Shown piece by piece: positions 5,436-13,221 of a stretch of DNA of 28,485 bases. Under the pieces are notes generated by a model. That model was not told where the DNA came from. It saw only the letters and a program-made list of their open reading frames with translations, and ran no database searches. Position numbers and translations under genes: made by a program. How positions within the stretch are numbered: position 1 is the first letter of the stretch; every line of letters begins with the position of its first letter. The DNA is from Ruminococcaceae bacterium UBA1320 (GTDB lineage: Bacteria; Bacillota; Clostridia; Oscillospirales; Ethanoligenentaceae), in NCBI GenBank assembly GCA_002306975.1, contig DBTI01000040.1, positions 1 to 28,485 of the forward strand, written 5' to 3'.

Positions 5436-6914
5436 CTATATTTTTGCCCACTCTATTTCCGGTTTCCCGTTTGTAAGGCAAACCTTTTGAATAAGTGCCT
5501 TGGCAAGCGCCTTTTTCTGTTCAAAAGAAAGACTCGAAAATTCGCAGTCTGGGAACTCAATAGATCGCCGACGCTCGAGCAGCTTTTTGATATTTTCGAC
5601 AAGCGCGCTCTTGTTCGCATCAAGTTCCGTTATGCGTCTGTTTATGTAGCTTGCGGCAACATCGTTTGAATCCGCAAGGCCATCCACGAGCCTTGAAATT
5701 TTGCCCTCGATTACCGAAAGTTCTTTTTTCATATCCTCAAGCTCAATTCCATCATGCTTTTCTTTTATTGTTATGCCTTTTAGTTCTTTTAGCTTTTCGC
5801 TTATTTTATCCGCTACAATCGGCTCAATCGCGTCAACATGAGGGCTGCGGAACTTGGCATCACACACCTTGAAATTCGTTTTTCCTGTGCAGATAAGATA
5901 AACATAACGCCCTGCGTTGGCGCTTACGGCCTGCATGGAATAGCCGCAGTATCCGCATTTTACAAGACCCGAGAGCCAGGTGTAAGCCCCGTTACCGGTA
6001 TTTTTAAGCCTTTTGTTTGCGTCAAGACGCTGTTGGCATATAAGATAAATATCGGCGTCTACAACACCGTCATGACAGGCGGCAACCAAAAGTTCACCCG
6101 CCCCCGATGTTGAGCCTTGCGCCTGTGCACGCTTGCCAAGCAGCCAGCAGCCTTTTTTCCCGGCAAACTGCTCTATGTCATTGTAGATAACGACGCCTTT
6201 TTCTTTGAAATATGAATACACCTTAGCGTCCGCTTTAACATAAACAGGATTGTGCAAAATGCGTGAGATGGATACGTTGTCCCAACCGGTACGGTTTATA
6301 CCCGAGATTCCCTCATCATGCAGGTGCAGAGCAAGCTTTCCAAGAGAGATGCCGCCGCCCGCATAAAGCTCAAATATTTCTTTTACCACAGATATTTTAC
6401 TGTTTGGCACAAGAATAGACACCGATTTTCCGTCTATTATGGTGTGCCCTATATCAAAACCGTAAGGAGCGGGGCCGCCGGGATAAATCCCACGTTTTGC
6501 ACGTTCGCGATAATTATCTCTTATGCGCTGCGCTATGGTATCACGCTCAATTTTAGCAAAATTCATTATAACCGAGTTTATTTCGCGACCCGAGGGTGTT
6601 GCTGTATTGAATTTTTCAGTAACAGAGGTGAACTCTGTGTTATTCGCGCTAAGGGTCTCCCACAAATGGCCGAACTCTGTCAGTGAGCGCACTATGGTGT
6701 CAAGGCAGTATACAACCACTCGATTGATTTCACCGCGTTCAACAGCCTTCAAGAGTTGCTTATAAGCCGGTCTGTCACTTTTTTTGTTACTGATTTCCCT
6801 GTCTATGAACGGTGTATATTCTCCTTCGCATTCACGCAGGCACAGCTCGATTTGGCTGTCAACACTGACTGAATTCGTTTTGTTTGTTGATTGACGTGCG
6901 TAAATGGCAATCAT
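5436..6914 (-). CDS. Large serine recombinase (resolvase/integrase family), possibly impaired
   Basis: A 492-residue protein in the order resolvase catalytic domain (1-145), recombinase domain (about 160-290), zinc ribbon (CGYCGYSM and a later CTGKTNFKVCD) and a coiled-coil-like C-terminal segment. The nucleophile is Ser9 in YARQST. Arg48 (DRPAY), Arg76 and Glu123-Arg124 match conserved active-site positions. The usual LDRLxR reads LDTIVR (71-76), so the arginine equivalent to Arg68 of gamma-delta resolvase is Thr73. Such enzymes integrate or excise phages, conjugative elements or sporulation-related inserts. No element ends or cargo genes are visible around it. The start is ATG 6914, preceded by AGGAGG about 11 bases upstream; an in-frame upstream ATG at 6989 has none. 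Confidence 0.9.
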   Translation of the reverse strand: MIAIYARQSTNKTNSVSVDSQIELCLRECEGEYTPFIDREISNKKSDRPAYKQLLKAVERGEINRVVVYCLDTIVRSLTEFGHLWETLSANNTEFTSVTEKFNTATPSGREINSVIMNFAKIERDTIAQRIRDNYRERAKRGIYPGGPAPYGFDIGHTIIDGKSVSILVPNSKISVVKEIFELYAGGGISLGKLALHLHDEGISGINRTGWDNVSISRILHNPVYVKADAKVYSYFKEKGVVIYNDIEQFAGKKGCWLLGKRAQAQGSTSGAGELLVAACHDGVVDADIYLICQQRLDANKRLKNTGNGAYTWLSGLVKCGYCGYSMQAVSANAGRYVYLICTGKTNFKVCDAKFRSPHVDAIEPIVADKISEKLKELKGITIKEKHDGIELEDMKKELSVIEGKISRLVDGLADSNDVAASYINRRITELDANKSALVENIKKLLERRRSIEFPDCEFSSLSFEQKKALAKALIQKVCLTNGKPEIEWAKI

Positions 6915-7007
6915 TTTTGTCGTTTCCTCCTGAGAAGCGGCACATGGCTGTAATGTATTTACCATGTGTCCTATGTCTATTTTAATCATTGGTTCTTAAC
7001 GTGCTCT

Positions 7008-7041
7008 AAAAAAAACGGGGTGGAAGCAACGCTTACACTCC
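7008..7041 (-). terminator. Terminator after spoVS
   Basis: On the minus strand GGAGTGTAAGC and GCTTCCACCCC form an 11-position stem with two mismatches and a 3-base loop, followed by G then T8. It begins about 20 bases beyond the spoVS stop codon. Confidence 0.7.
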
Positions 7042-7061
7042 GCATTGGGAAAACCAACTGA

Positions 7062-7322
7062 CTATATCGACTTAACGATAAGACGAATAGCGGTGCGGGT
7101 TTCTCCACCCACATCAACATTTGCAAACCCGGGCACACACACGATGTCGATTCCCGAGGGGGCGAGATATCCGCGAGCAATGGCTATGGATTTTACTGCT
7201 TGGTTTGTTGCTCCGGCGCCTACCGACTGAATTTCCGCTGTTGTTTTTTCCCTGACAACATTGGCGATGGCACCTGCAACTGCGTGGGGCGCAGATTTGG
7301 ATGAAACTTTGATGATTTCCAT
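7062..7322 (-). CDS. spoVS: Stage V sporulation protein S
   Basis: An 86-residue protein matching SpoVS/Alba-like family members along its whole length (MEIIKVSSKSAPHAVAGAIA at the start, then GAGATNQAVKSIAIARGYLAP in the middle). SpoVS is a small DNA-binding-type protein needed for normal spore coat and cortex progression in Bacillus. Its presence points to an endospore former. The start at 7322 has AGGAGGGG 4-5 bases upstream; the longer in-frame reading lacks one. The order rny-ymdB-spoVS is conserved in Bacillus and relatives, but here spoVS has its own promoter (7372-7400) and terminator. Confidence 0.95.
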   Translation of the reverse strand: MEIIKVSSKSAPHAVAGAIANVVREKTTAEIQSVGAGATNQAVKSIAIARGYLAPSGIDIVCVPGFANVDVGGETRTAIRLIVKSI

Positions 7323-7371
7323 AATACCCCTCCTGGTTAAAATGTCATTTGGAAAAGTTTCTATTACCAAT

Positions 7372-7400
7372 ATTTTATCTCTTTATGAAATTTTTTTCAA
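7372..7400 (-). promoter_or_regulatory. SigA-type promoter of spoVS
   Basis: Minus strand: TTGAAA (7395-7400), exact 17-base spacer, TAAAAT (7372-7377), in the 96-base gap between ymdB and spoVS. I see no SigH consensus there. Confidence 0.6.
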
Positions 7401-7418
7401 TAGTTGTAACAGATATAT

Positions 7419-8186
7419 TTATTCAACTTTCACTTTATTGATAGAATTTACAAGCTTGGTTTTGTCATCTATGCACAACACAACGCCATTAAGTGCAGAC
7501 GGGCCGGTAGCATTTAAAAATTTGACCGGCATTTTAGTGACAAATCGTTTCACTGCAAGCTGCGGATCGACACCCAAAACAGATAAAGCCGGCCCCGTCA
7601 TTCCGATATCGGTCATATATCCCGTACCTCTCGGCAAGATTTGTTCATCGGCTGTTTGAACATGGGTATGGGTGCCATAAACTGCCGCGACACGCCCGTC
7701 AAGATAAAAACCGAGCGCTTTTTTTTCGGAAGTCGCCTCAGCATGGAAATCTACTACTACAATGGCGTTCCCAACCTTGCCGAGTATTTCGTCCATGACC
7801 ATAAAAGGATTCGCCAGAGCGTCCAAATAAACCGTTCCCATGATGCTCACTACACAAACCTGAACACGGCCGGTGTCAACTATATAATAACCGCTGCCCG
7901 GCGCTCCGTCCGGGTAATTTGCCGGGCGCAGAACATGCGGTGTCTCGTCAAGGTAATCATATATCTCACGGCGGCGGAAAACATGGTTGCCTGTCGTAAT
8001 CACGTCCGCTCCGCTTGTAAGTATATGGGTTGCCGAACCGGGGGTTATACCGTTTCCGTCGGCGGAGTTTTCTCCGTTTACAATACAAAGATCAATATCA
8101 TACTGCTTTTTTAATCTGGGCAGATGTTTTCTTAAAAAATCACAGCCGGGTGTTCCCACCACGTCACCTATTGCAAGAATGTTCAT
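7419..8186 (-). CDS. ymdB: YmdB-family metallophosphoesterase (2',3'-cyclic nucleotide phosphodiesterase)
   Basis: A 255-residue protein of the YmdB/TIGR00282 group, full length. Binuclear metal-site motifs in order: GDVVG (residues 7-11), NGENSADGNGI (about 38-48), GNHVF (about 67-71), DFHAEATSEK (about 146-155) and GTHTHVQTADE (about 171-181). The Bacillus enzyme hydrolyses 2',3'-cAMP and influences biofilm and nanotube behaviour. It lies between rny and spoVS in the conserved order. RNase products may feed the 2',3'-cyclic nucleotide pool, which would explain the pairing with RNase Y; this is inference. GGAGGG precedes ATG 8186. A terminator separates it from rny, so full co-transcription is uncertain. 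Confidence 0.94.
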   Translation of the reverse strand: MNILAIGDVVGTPGCDFLRKHLPRLKKQYDIDLCIVNGENSADGNGITPGSATHILTSGADVITTGNHVFRRREIYDYLDETPHVLRPANYPDGAPGSGYYIVDTGRVQVCVVSIMGTVYLDALANPFMVMDEILGKVGNAIVVVDFHAEATSEKKALGFYLDGRVAAVYGTHTHVQTADEQILPRGTGYMTDIGMTGPALSVLGVDPQLAVKRFVTKMPVKFLNATGPSALNGVVLCIDDKTKLVNSINKVKVE

Positions 8187-8284
8187 AGAAGCCCTCCAAT
8201 TATCGCAACTCTAAAAATAAAGAGCACTGTTTTTGTATCTGGTATTGTGCTTTTAAATTATTGTTTGCCTTCAGCTTAATTATA

Positions 8285-8331
8285 TAACAAAAAACGGGTC
8301 GCATCCGGCAGAACGCCCGACGCGACCCGTT
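8285..8331 (-). terminator. Terminator between rny and ymdB
   Basis: On the minus strand AACGGGTCGC pairs perfectly with GCGACCCGTT, enclosing a loop with a smaller GC-rich hairpin, followed by TTTTTTG. It begins 10 bases after the rny stop. It could be partial, letting a fraction of transcripts continue into ymdB. Confidence 0.9.
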
Positions 8332-8341
8332 ATCGTCACGC

Positions 8342-9898
8342 TTATTTTGCGTATTCTATTGCTCTGTTTTCGCGAATGACATGAACCTTGATCTGCCCCG
8401 GATAATCAAGCTCTTTCTCAATTTTCGAGACAATTTCACGAGCCATCAGCACAATGCTGTTATCATCGACAATGTCGGGTTTGACCATGATTCTGACTTC
8501 ACGCCCCGCTTGAATTGCAAAGGATTTCTCAACGCCTTCAAAGGAGTTTGCAATTTCCTCAAGCTTTTCAAGACGGTGGATATAGTTGTCGAGATTTTCT
8601 CTTCTTGCCCCCGGTCGTGCCGCTGAAATAGCGTCTGCCGACTGAACAAGACAGGCAATAACGGTGTGAGCCTCAACATCGCCGTGGTGAGCCTCGATTG
8701 CGTGAATTACATCTGCGTGTTCTTTGTATTTCTTTGCAATCTCAACGCCTATCTCAACATGCGAACCCTCGACCTCGTGGTCGATAGCCTTGCCGATATC
8801 ATGCAAAAGCCCCGCTCTGCGCGCCATAACCGGATCGACGCCAAGCTCTGAAGCCATTACAGCACACAGGTGCGATACCTCAAGTGAGTGGTCAAGTATG
8901 TTCTGACCGTAGCTTGTGCGATAGTGGAGGCGGCCGATGAGCTTGATAAGCTCATGATGCATGCCGTGAACGCCGGCTTCAATAACCGCGCGCTCGCCCT
9001 CCTGCTTGATAATATTTTCAACTTCTTTTTTTGCCTTTTCAACCATTTCCTCAATGCGCGCCGGATGGATGCGCCCGTCGGAAATGAGCCGTTCAAGCGA
9101 TATTCTCGCGACTTCACGGCGAACCGGGTCAAAGCTTGAAAGCGTTATGGCCTCCGGAGTGTCGTCTATGATTAAGTCAACACCGGTTAATGTTTCAAGC
9201 GCTCTGATATTGCGGCCTTCGCGACCGATAATGCGGCCCTTCATCTCGTCGTTTGGCAGCGGCACAACAGAGACAGTAGCCTCGGCAACATGGTCTGCGG
9301 CACACTTCTGAATAGCGAGAGAAATAAGCTCGCGGGCTTTTTGCTCGGATTCCTCTTTAAGCTGCTGCTCATACTCCTTGATTTTAACGGCTTTTTCATA
9401 CACAAGCTCGTTTTCAAGGTTTTGCAGCATGTATTCTTTTGCCTGATCCACGGTAAAGCCCGATATACGCTCGAGCATTTCAAACTGATGCTTTTTAATC
9501 TCTTCCGATTCGCTCAGTCTGGTGTCGGCATCAGAAAGCTTTTTGGCCAGAGTTTCCTCTTTAGTCTCAAGCTGTTCCATTTTGCGGTCAAGGTTTTCTT
9601 CTTTTTGCTGAATACGGCGCTCCTGGCGCTGAACCTCGTTACGACGTTCCCTGATTTCCTTATCAGCCTCGTTGCGTATTTTGTGTGCCTCGTCTTTAGC
9701 TTCGAGCAATACTTCCTTTTTCTTGCTCTCGGTGGATTTAACCGCCTCGCCGACAATGCGTTTCGCTTCCTCTTCTGCTGAGCCAAGCTCGCCCTCGGCA
9801 ACCCGCCTTCTATATGAAACACCTAAGAAAAAGGCAACCGCGCTGCACACAATAACAATTATAGCGGCAATCAAATAAAATAAAAAATATGATGGCAT
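8342..9898 (-). CDS. rny: Ribonuclease Y
   Basis: A 518-residue membrane-anchored endoribonuclease (Bacillus RNase Y is 520). Order: N-terminal transmembrane helix (about residues 5-25), long charged coiled coil (about 30-190), KH domain (with IIGREGRNIRALE), HD domain (with GLLHDIGKAIDHE) carrying the metal-dependent active site, and a C-terminal domain. It starts bulk mRNA decay in Gram-positives. The start is ATG 9898, giving the usual family N-terminus. The GGAGG upstream is 13 or so bases away, longer than ideal. A GTG at 9913 is too close to that site. A promoter at 10237-10265 implies a leader of about 330 bases. Confidence 0.96.
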   Translation of the reverse strand: MPSYFLFYLIAAIIVIVCSAVAFFLGVSYRRRVAEGELGSAEEEAKRIVGEAVKSTESKKKEVLLEAKDEAHKIRNEADKEIRERRNEVQRQERRIQQKEENLDRKMEQLETKEETLAKKLSDADTRLSESEEIKKHQFEMLERISGFTVDQAKEYMLQNLENELVYEKAVKIKEYEQQLKEESEQKARELISLAIQKCAADHVAEATVSVVPLPNDEMKGRIIGREGRNIRALETLTGVDLIIDDTPEAITLSSFDPVRREVARISLERLISDGRIHPARIEEMVEKAKKEVENIIKQEGERAVIEAGVHGMHHELIKLIGRLHYRTSYGQNILDHSLEVSHLCAVMASELGVDPVMARRAGLLHDIGKAIDHEVEGSHVEIGVEIAKKYKEHADVIHAIEAHHGDVEAHTVIACLVQSADAISAARPGARRENLDNYIHRLEKLEEIANSFEGVEKSFAIQAGREVRIMVKPDIVDDNSIVLMAREIVSKIEKELDYPGQIKVHVIRENRAIEYAK

Positions 9899-10512
9899 TA
9901 CTGTTTTAGGCACCTCCTTGTTGTTTGAATCACAGCAGGCGGTACACGTATATATCCGCAAATATTCAGTTGATAGCTCAATGGCATATCATGGCCTATG
10001 TTAAACAGCCAACATTTTTTACAAATAAAAAACGCTGTCAAAGCAAGGATTAAACTGCAAATTATTCACAAGTTGTGCCTAGTAAAATGCACGTGACTAT
10101 CCATTCTTCAGTTTAATTCGGCAACCATCGAGTTAGATATAATAAGATATATAATCAAGCCTGCGTGTAAAATCCTAAATCACAGGTTTTTTAACCTTTT
10201 TTATTAAAAAGGAGAATATTGAGCCTGTATTATACTATTTTAATTCTCTTGTGAAATAATGTCAAGCAAAAGCTGATTTAATTCTCAGTTTTGTGTGAAA
10301 TTACTCTTTTCGACACTTTTTTAGCATAAAATCGTTTGAAACTGAAAGGGCTAAGGCAATTACAAAATTAAATCTGGATAGTTTTGTTATCGCCGGAAAC
10401 GGCGGAGGGATAACATCCTGCTTTCACGTTTTTTCGAAATTGCAGTTGTGTTAAATTTACTTGCCGCTTTTTCATTCATTTTTGCCTGTGAGCCGCCTTT
10501 TAACTGTACGTA
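9899..10512. other. Intergenic region between rny and the thrS promoter
   Basis: It holds the rny promoter and long leader. It also holds a hairpin-prone stretch at 10385-10413 (GTTATC/GATAAC arms around GCCG-GAAA-CGGC) with no T-run, and an A/T-rich palindromic stretch at about 10183-10211 (AGGTT/AACCT and CCTTTTT/AAAAAGG). I see no gene in it. Confidence 0.6.
10237..10265 (-). promoter_or_regulatory. SigA-type promoter of rny
   Basis: Minus strand: TTGACA (10260-10265), 17-base spacer, TAAAAT (10237-10242). Transcription would start near 10230, leaving about 330 bases of leader before rny. No convincing closer promoter was found. Confidence 0.6.
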
Positions 10513-10541
10513 TTGACAGCGGTTTTCAGCAATGCTATACT
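10513..10541 (+). promoter_or_regulatory. SigA-type promoter of thrS
   Basis: TTGACA (10513-10518), 17-base spacer, TATACT (10536-10541); transcription should start near 10548, just before the T-box stem I. Confidence 0.8.
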
Positions 10542-10547
10542 GTTTTT

Positions 10548-10847
10548 AAGTAAAGCGTTGATGGGGAAAGTATCGCGTTCAGGCAATTACAGCCAAAACC
10601 CGGCGATAATCTGGTTTTGGAATAAGAGAAGAGCGCCACGGCAAAAGCTGTGTGATGAGAGCGCCCGGTTGCAGCACGCAGGAAGACCACCCCGGAGCGC
10701 ACGCCGAAAACGGTAAAAACCGCGCAAGGCGTGCCGGTCGGCTGCCGTTAAAAGCCACAGAGCGGCGCCAAATGTTTGGCGCAACATGGGTGGAACCGTG
10801 GGGATTATTCCTCACCCCTGAATTATTTTGGGGGTGAGGTTTTTTTA
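10548..10847 (+). promoter_or_regulatory. T-box leader (threonine) of thrS
   Basis: A tRNA-sensing leader about 300 bases long. Recognisable parts in order: GATGGGGAAAGTA near the stem I base (10560-10572), a GAGAGC element (about 10658), the stem I return strand ending in CCCCGGAGC with a probable specifier ACC (threonine) at 10686-10688 just before it, and the T-box sequence GGGTGGAACCGTG (10788-10800) that binds the uncharged tRNA acceptor end. An intrinsic terminator follows. High uncharged tRNA-Thr should favour the antiterminator and thrS expression. Specifier assignment is by position and by agreement with the downstream gene; ACC occurs twice in a row here, both threonine. Confidence 0.92.
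10810..10847 (+). terminator. T-box regulated terminator before thrS
   Basis: CCTCACCCC (10810-10818) pairs perfectly with GGGGTGAGG (10831-10839), followed by T8. The left arm begins ten bases after the T-box core, so pairing with the tRNA-stabilised antiterminator would exclude it. Confidence 0.93.
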
Positions 10848-10967
10848 TTTTCAAAAGCATCCGCGATGCCGTATTCGGCAGAGCTGCTGCTGCGGGCGGC
10901 TGAAAAAGTTGCCGCTTGTTTTTTCTGTTAATCTGTTTTTCAAAATAATTTTACGGGGTGAATAATA

Positions 10968-12911
10968 TTGATTAATGTAACATTAAAAGGCGGTGAGATC
11001 CGCGAGTATGAAAATGGAGCTACCGCGGGCGACGTCGCTAAATCCTTAGGCGCCGGTCTTTACAAATCCGCCTGCGCCGTTCGAATCAACAATAAGGTTT
11101 GCGATTTGCGCACTCCGCTCAGCGAGGACTGCGCGATTGAAATACTGACCTTTGAGGATGAAGCGGGCCGCCGCGCGTTTAACCACACGGCTTCTCATAT
11201 TCTCGCTCAGGCAGTCAAGCGCCTCTATCCCCAAGTCAAGCTGACAATCGGCCCCGCCATTGACAGCGGGTTCTATTATGATTTCGATACACCAGAGCCA
11301 TTCACACCCGAGGTTTTGGCAAAGCTGGAAGCCGAAATGAAAAAAATCGTCAAAGAGAATCTGCCCCTCGATCGTTTTGAGCTGCCGCCGGACAAGGCGC
11401 TTGAACTTATGAAGGAAAAAGATGAACCTTACAAGCTTGAGCTGATCAATGAACATTCCTCAAAGGGTGAGAATATCTCATTTTATAAGCAGGGCGAATT
11501 TACAGAGCTTTGCGCCGGTCCGCATATTCCCGACACCGGCAGGGTGAAAGCCTTTAAGCTGACTCAGTGCACAGGCGCGTATTGGCACGGCGACTCCAAG
11601 AACAAGATGCTTCAGCGCGTCTACGGCATCGCGTTTCCTAAAGCGTCGGAGCTTGAAGCATATCTTGCCGCCGTTGAGGAAGCGAAAAAACGCGACCATA
11701 ACAAAATCGGACGCGAGCTCGAATATTTTACCACTTCCGACCTGATCGGGCAGGGGCTGCCGCTTATGCTCCCCAAGGGTGCGCGCGTGATGCAGATCCT
11801 TGAGCGCTTTGTTGAGGATGAAGAAGAAAAACGCGGCTGGCAGCTTACCAAAACCCCGTTTATGGCCAAGAGCGATCTGTACAAGCTTTCCGGTCACTGG
11901 GATCATTACCTGGATGGTATGTTCGTGCTTGGTGATCCGGAAAAGGACGACGAGGTTTACGCTTTGCGCCCCATGACCTGCCCGTTCCAATATCAGGCTT
12001 ATCTGAACAGACCGCGTTCATACCGCGATCTGCCGATTCGATACAACGAAACCTCGACGCTGTTCCGCAACGAGGCCTCGGGTGAAATGCACGGTCTGAT
12101 CCGCGTGCGCCAGTTTACCATTTCGGAAGGTCATCTCATGTGCACGCCCGCGCAGCTGGAGGGAGAATTCAAAAACTGCCTGGAGCTCGCTATATTTATG
12201 CTTAAAACTCTGGGACTCTACGAAGACGTCTCTTACCGTTTCTCCATGTGGGACCCGAACGACCGCGCAAAATATATCGGCACCGCAGAGCAGTGGGACG
12301 AGGCGCAGGGTGTTATGCGCAAAATCCTCAACCATCTGAACATCCCTTATGTAGACGGCATCGGCGAGGCGGCGTTCTACGGGCCGAAACTCGATATTCA
12401 GCTCAAGAACGTATTCGGCAAGGAAGATACGCTGATTACGATCCAAATCGATCAGATGCTGGCAGAAAAGTTTGGTATGGAATATACCGATGTCGACGGC
12501 GTGAAAAAAAATCCGTATATCATTCACCGCACCTCAATCGGTTGCTATGAGCGCACACTCGCTCTGCTGCTTGAAAAATACGCCGGTGCGCTGCCGGCAT
12601 GGCTGGCTCCGGTTCAGGTCAAGGTTCTGCCGATCTCCGAGCGCCATGAGGATTATGCCGCTTCAGTGCGCGACAAGCTGGCTTCAATCGGCCTGCGTGT
12701 TGAAATGGACGCCCGCAATGAAAAAATCGGATACCGTATCCGCGAAGCGCAGCTTAACAAGATTCCCTACATGCTCGTGTTAGGCGACAAAGAGGTGGAA
12801 TCAGGCGTTGTCGCCGTCCGTTCGCGCAGTGAAGGCGATCAGGGCGCGGTGAGCATTGACAGCTTCATCGATATGATAAAGGCGGAGATTGACAGCAAGG
12901 CAATAAAGTAA
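10968..12911 (+). CDS. thrS: Threonyl-tRNA synthetase
   Basis: A 647-residue class II synthetase charging tRNA-Thr. Order: TGS domain (1-60); editing/SAD domain with the HxxxH motif HTASH (73-77); catalytic core with ALRPMTCPF (zinc cysteine), motif 2 (NETSTLFRNEASGEMHG), the zinc histidine in ISEGHLMC and the motif 3 region IGCYERTLALLLEKY; C-terminal anticodon-binding domain starting at APVQVKVLPIS. The length is normal. The start is TTG at 10968, because it gives the usual MINVTL N-terminus and GGGGTG lies about 8 bases upstream; no ATG fits. Expression is governed by the T-box leader. No clear terminator follows. Confidence 0.97.
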   Translation: MINVTLKGGEIREYENGATAGDVAKSLGAGLYKSACAVRINNKVCDLRTPLSEDCAIEILTFEDEAGRRAFNHTASHILAQAVKRLYPQVKLTIGPAIDSGFYYDFDTPEPFTPEVLAKLEAEMKKIVKENLPLDRFELPPDKALELMKEKDEPYKLELINEHSSKGENISFYKQGEFTELCAGPHIPDTGRVKAFKLTQCTGAYWHGDSKNKMLQRVYGIAFPKASELEAYLAAVEEAKKRDHNKIGRELEYFTTSDLIGQGLPLMLPKGARVMQILERFVEDEEEKRGWQLTKTPFMAKSDLYKLSGHWDHYLDGMFVLGDPEKDDEVYALRPMTCPFQYQAYLNRPRSYRDLPIRYNETSTLFRNEASGEMHGLIRVRQFTISEGHLMCTPAQLEGEFKNCLELAIFMLKTLGLYEDVSYRFSMWDPNDRAKYIGTAEQWDEAQGVMRKILNHLNIPYVDGIGEAAFYGPKLDIQLKNVFGKEDTLITIQIDQMLAEKFGMEYTDVDGVKKNPYIIHRTSIGCYERTLALLLEKYAGALPAWLAPVQVKVLPISERHEDYAASVRDKLASIGLRVEMDARNEKIGYRIREAQLNKIPYMLVLGDKEVESGVVAVRSRSEGDQGAVSIDSFIDMIKAEIDSKAIK

Positions 12912-13221
12912 TCCTCAATCCGCTATCTTTACGCAACGTAATATACAGTCGACTGACGCCGCAAAACTTGATAATTTCAATGAATTACGGCAGTTATGTT
13001 AACATTGCGACTATTTGGGATATTAACAGTATGCGGCGTCACAGACGTACCTATTATTAACAATCTGTTCACACTTCAAGTTGATATGCCGTTCGGACCC
13101 TGTTGAAAACGTTGTTGAAAATGTTGAATACTGCTTGTATATGCATTTTATATTCACCTATTATGTCAATTATAAGGCTTTAAAAGCTGTAAAACAGGCA
13201 TGAATTGTCTGGGAGGTTACT
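12912..13221 (+). other. Intergenic region between thrS and the SGNH hydrolase gene
   Basis: It contains a perfect 10-bp inverted repeat with 68 bases between the arms: TGACGCCGCA (12954-12963) and TGCGGCGTCA (13032-13041). There is also a short direct repeat (GTTGAAAA followed by CGTTG or TGTTG, about 13103-13126) and a possible weak promoter (TTGTAT, 18 bases, TATTAT at about 13135-13164). No terminator for thrS was seen. Confidence 0.4.

Noticed and set aside
10385..10413. GTTATC/GATAAC hairpin with a GAAA-capped GCCG/CGGC core
   Set aside because: Looks structured, but there is no T-run, no gene end and no evident partner, so no function can be supported.
10579..10860. Minus- and plus-strand ORFs across the T-box region
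   Set aside because: They are antisense or overlapping readings of a clear T-box leader and lack ribosome binding sites.
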